Assembly (NCBI GenBank): GCA_021812865.1
Contig: JAKAMP010000006.1
Location: forward strand, 1-15,527
Reading direction: 5' to 3'
Origin: Bacteroidota bacterium
GTDB lineage: Bacteria; Bacteroidota; Bacteroidia; Bacteroidales; JAAYUG01
Length of the DNA stretch: 15,527 bases
In this document: positions 14,671 through 15,527 of the stretch, in pieces
How the letters are laid out: the number at the start of each line of letters is the position of its first letter
Position numbering within the stretch: position 1 is the first letter of the stretch
The notes under the pieces: model-generated
What the model saw: only the letters and a program-made list of their open reading frames with translations
Told to the model about the DNA's origin: nothing
Databases searched by the model: none
Translations under genes and position numbers: made by a program

Positions 14671-15527
14671 ATGAAGCGGTTAATCCTCGTTATTTTTTCC
14701 TTCGGACTTCTGCTCAGCGTTTCTTCGCAGACGCAGCAGCCTGTAAAAGACTATACCCGGTTTGTAAACGTATTTATCGGCTCCGGCTCGGTCGATAGCC
14801 TGAGCTTGTCAGGAAGCAACTTTCCTGGAGCATGTTACCCTTTCGGACTTGTACAACTCAGTCCGGATACCCGCGAATATCCCGATGATCCCTGCAGTGG
14901 TTACGAATACAAGGATAAGACCATCGTAGGTTTCAGCCATACCCACCTGAGTGGAACGGGTTGTCCCGACCTGTACGATTTCTTGTTTATGCCTTATGGA
15001 GGTGAAATCAAATGGAAACCTGGGAGCGATGACGGTTCTGCGAAAGGATTCCGCTCTGCATACAGCCATGCGAATGAAAAAGCCTACCCCGGGTATTACA
15101 GTGTGCTGCTCGACGACTATAAGATCAGGGCTGAACTCACAGCCACCGAGCACTGCGGCATGCATCGCTATACTTTTTCCAACAACGATCCCTATCACCT
15201 CATGATCGACCTCGATCATTCGCTCACGCGTACCAGTCCTTACCGCTACTGCAAAATCATTACGGCACAGGTAAGGGTGGTCGACAATAAAACAGTGGAA
15301 GGATACCGCATCATTTCCGGCTGGGCCAAACTGCGGAAGGTGTATTTCAGGGCTGAGTTTTCCCGCCCGTTCACATCGCATGTGGTGAAAGCCGGTACTT
15401 ACGAGTTTCCCAATGTGCCGGTTGCCAATCATGCCGATCTGCGCATTGTGCTGAACTTCGATAAGGATAATAACCAACCTCTTCTCGTGAAAGTAGGCCT
15501 TTCTTCTGTTTCGTCCGAAGGCGCCCG
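14671..15527 (+). CDS. GH92 alpha-mannosidase, N-terminal part (3' end outside window)
   Basis: The frame is open from ATG 14671 to the right edge (285 codons plus two bases). Residues 1-19 form a signal peptide with probable cleavage near SVSS/QTQQ. The mature protein begins KDYTRFVNVFIGSGS, then SNFPGACYPFGLVQLSPDT (49-67), SGYEYKDKTIVGFSHTHLSGTG (76-97) and LFMPYGGE. These are the signature blocks of glycoside hydrolase family 92, calcium-dependent exo-alpha-mannosidases that trim mannose from N-glycans, yeast mannan or related glycans. Complete members have about 750 residues; the visible part is the N-terminal beta-sandwich, so the catalytic acid and base in the alpha-barrel are outside the window. 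DLYDFLF replaces the more usual DxGDxLF in the signature. Linkage preference (1,2, 1,3, 1,4 or 1,6) cannot be told. Confidence 0.9.
   Translation, partial: MKRLILVIFSFGLLLSVSSQTQQPVKDYTRFVNVFIGSGSVDSLSLSGSNFPGACYPFGLVQLSPDTREYPDDPCSGYEYKDKTIVGFSHTHLSGTGCPDLYDFLFMPYGGEIKWKPGSDDGSAKGFRSAYSHANEKAYPGYYSVLLDDYKIRAELTATEHCGMHRYTFSNNDPYHLMIDLDHSLTRTSPYRYCKIITAQVRVVDNKTVEGYRIISGWAKLRKVYFRAEFSRPFTSHVVKAGTYEFPNVPVANHADLRIVLNFDKDNNQPLLVKVGLSSVSSEGA

Noticed and set aside
14809..15477. 222-codon minus-strand open frame opposite the GH92 gene
   Set aside because: The plus strand carries clear GH92 signature blocks over the same region and is open to the window edge.

Overview
The window looks like a chromosomal piece of a Bacteroidota genome, probably order Bacteroidales or a close relative, with moderate GC. 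The reasons are lipobox-type lipoproteins, genes largely without Shine-Dalgarno sequences, candidate -7 boxes of the TAnnTTTG type, and a polysaccharide and uronate catabolism gene set (ExuT-type transporter, UxaC, a GH95-like lipoprotein, GH92) typical of that phylum. No rRNA, tRNA, CRISPR array, integrase or intact insertion sequence was seen.

Layout from left to right. (1) The 3' part of an ExuT-type hexuronate MFS transporter (1-957), then a small flavodoxin-family protein (1017-1493). (2) A 452-bp stretch with no convincing gene (1494-1945), ending in a candidate promoter. (3) A tightly overlapping five-gene operon (1946-6905): HdrC-like, HdrB-like, a short HdrA-like flavoprotein, a second HdrC-like ferredoxin, and a membrane protein that fuses a heme-b-type anchor, two [4Fe-4S] sites and two CCG domains. 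(4) A phosphate-type ABC importer pstS-pstC-pstA-pstB (7022-10617). (5) Converging on it from the minus strand, uxaC (glucuronate/galacturonate isomerase) preceded by a 526-aa lipoprotein related to GH95-like glycosidases that seems to have lost most of its catalytic barrel. (6) A small lipocalin-like lipoprotein on the minus strand, divergent from a GH92 alpha-mannosidase gene that runs off the right edge.

The most interesting part is the Hdr-like operon. Its order C1-B1-A-C2-(B2/D-like) parallels the sulfur-oxidising sHdr clusters (hdrC1B1A-hyp-hdrC2B2), and its HdrA is of the short type. Here the final HdrB/HdrD-like module is fused to a five-helix NarI/DsrM/HdrE-like membrane domain. No lipoate-binding protein, TusA, hydrogenase, MvhD or FlxABCD genes are visible. 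The inferred role is a membrane-bound, quinone-linked oxidoreductase acting on an unknown thiol/disulfide or other redox partner. Its substrate cannot be read from the sequence.

The sugar genes suggest import and isomerisation of hexuronates and trimming of mannose-containing glycans. The energy operon and the phosphate importer sit between the two uronate genes.
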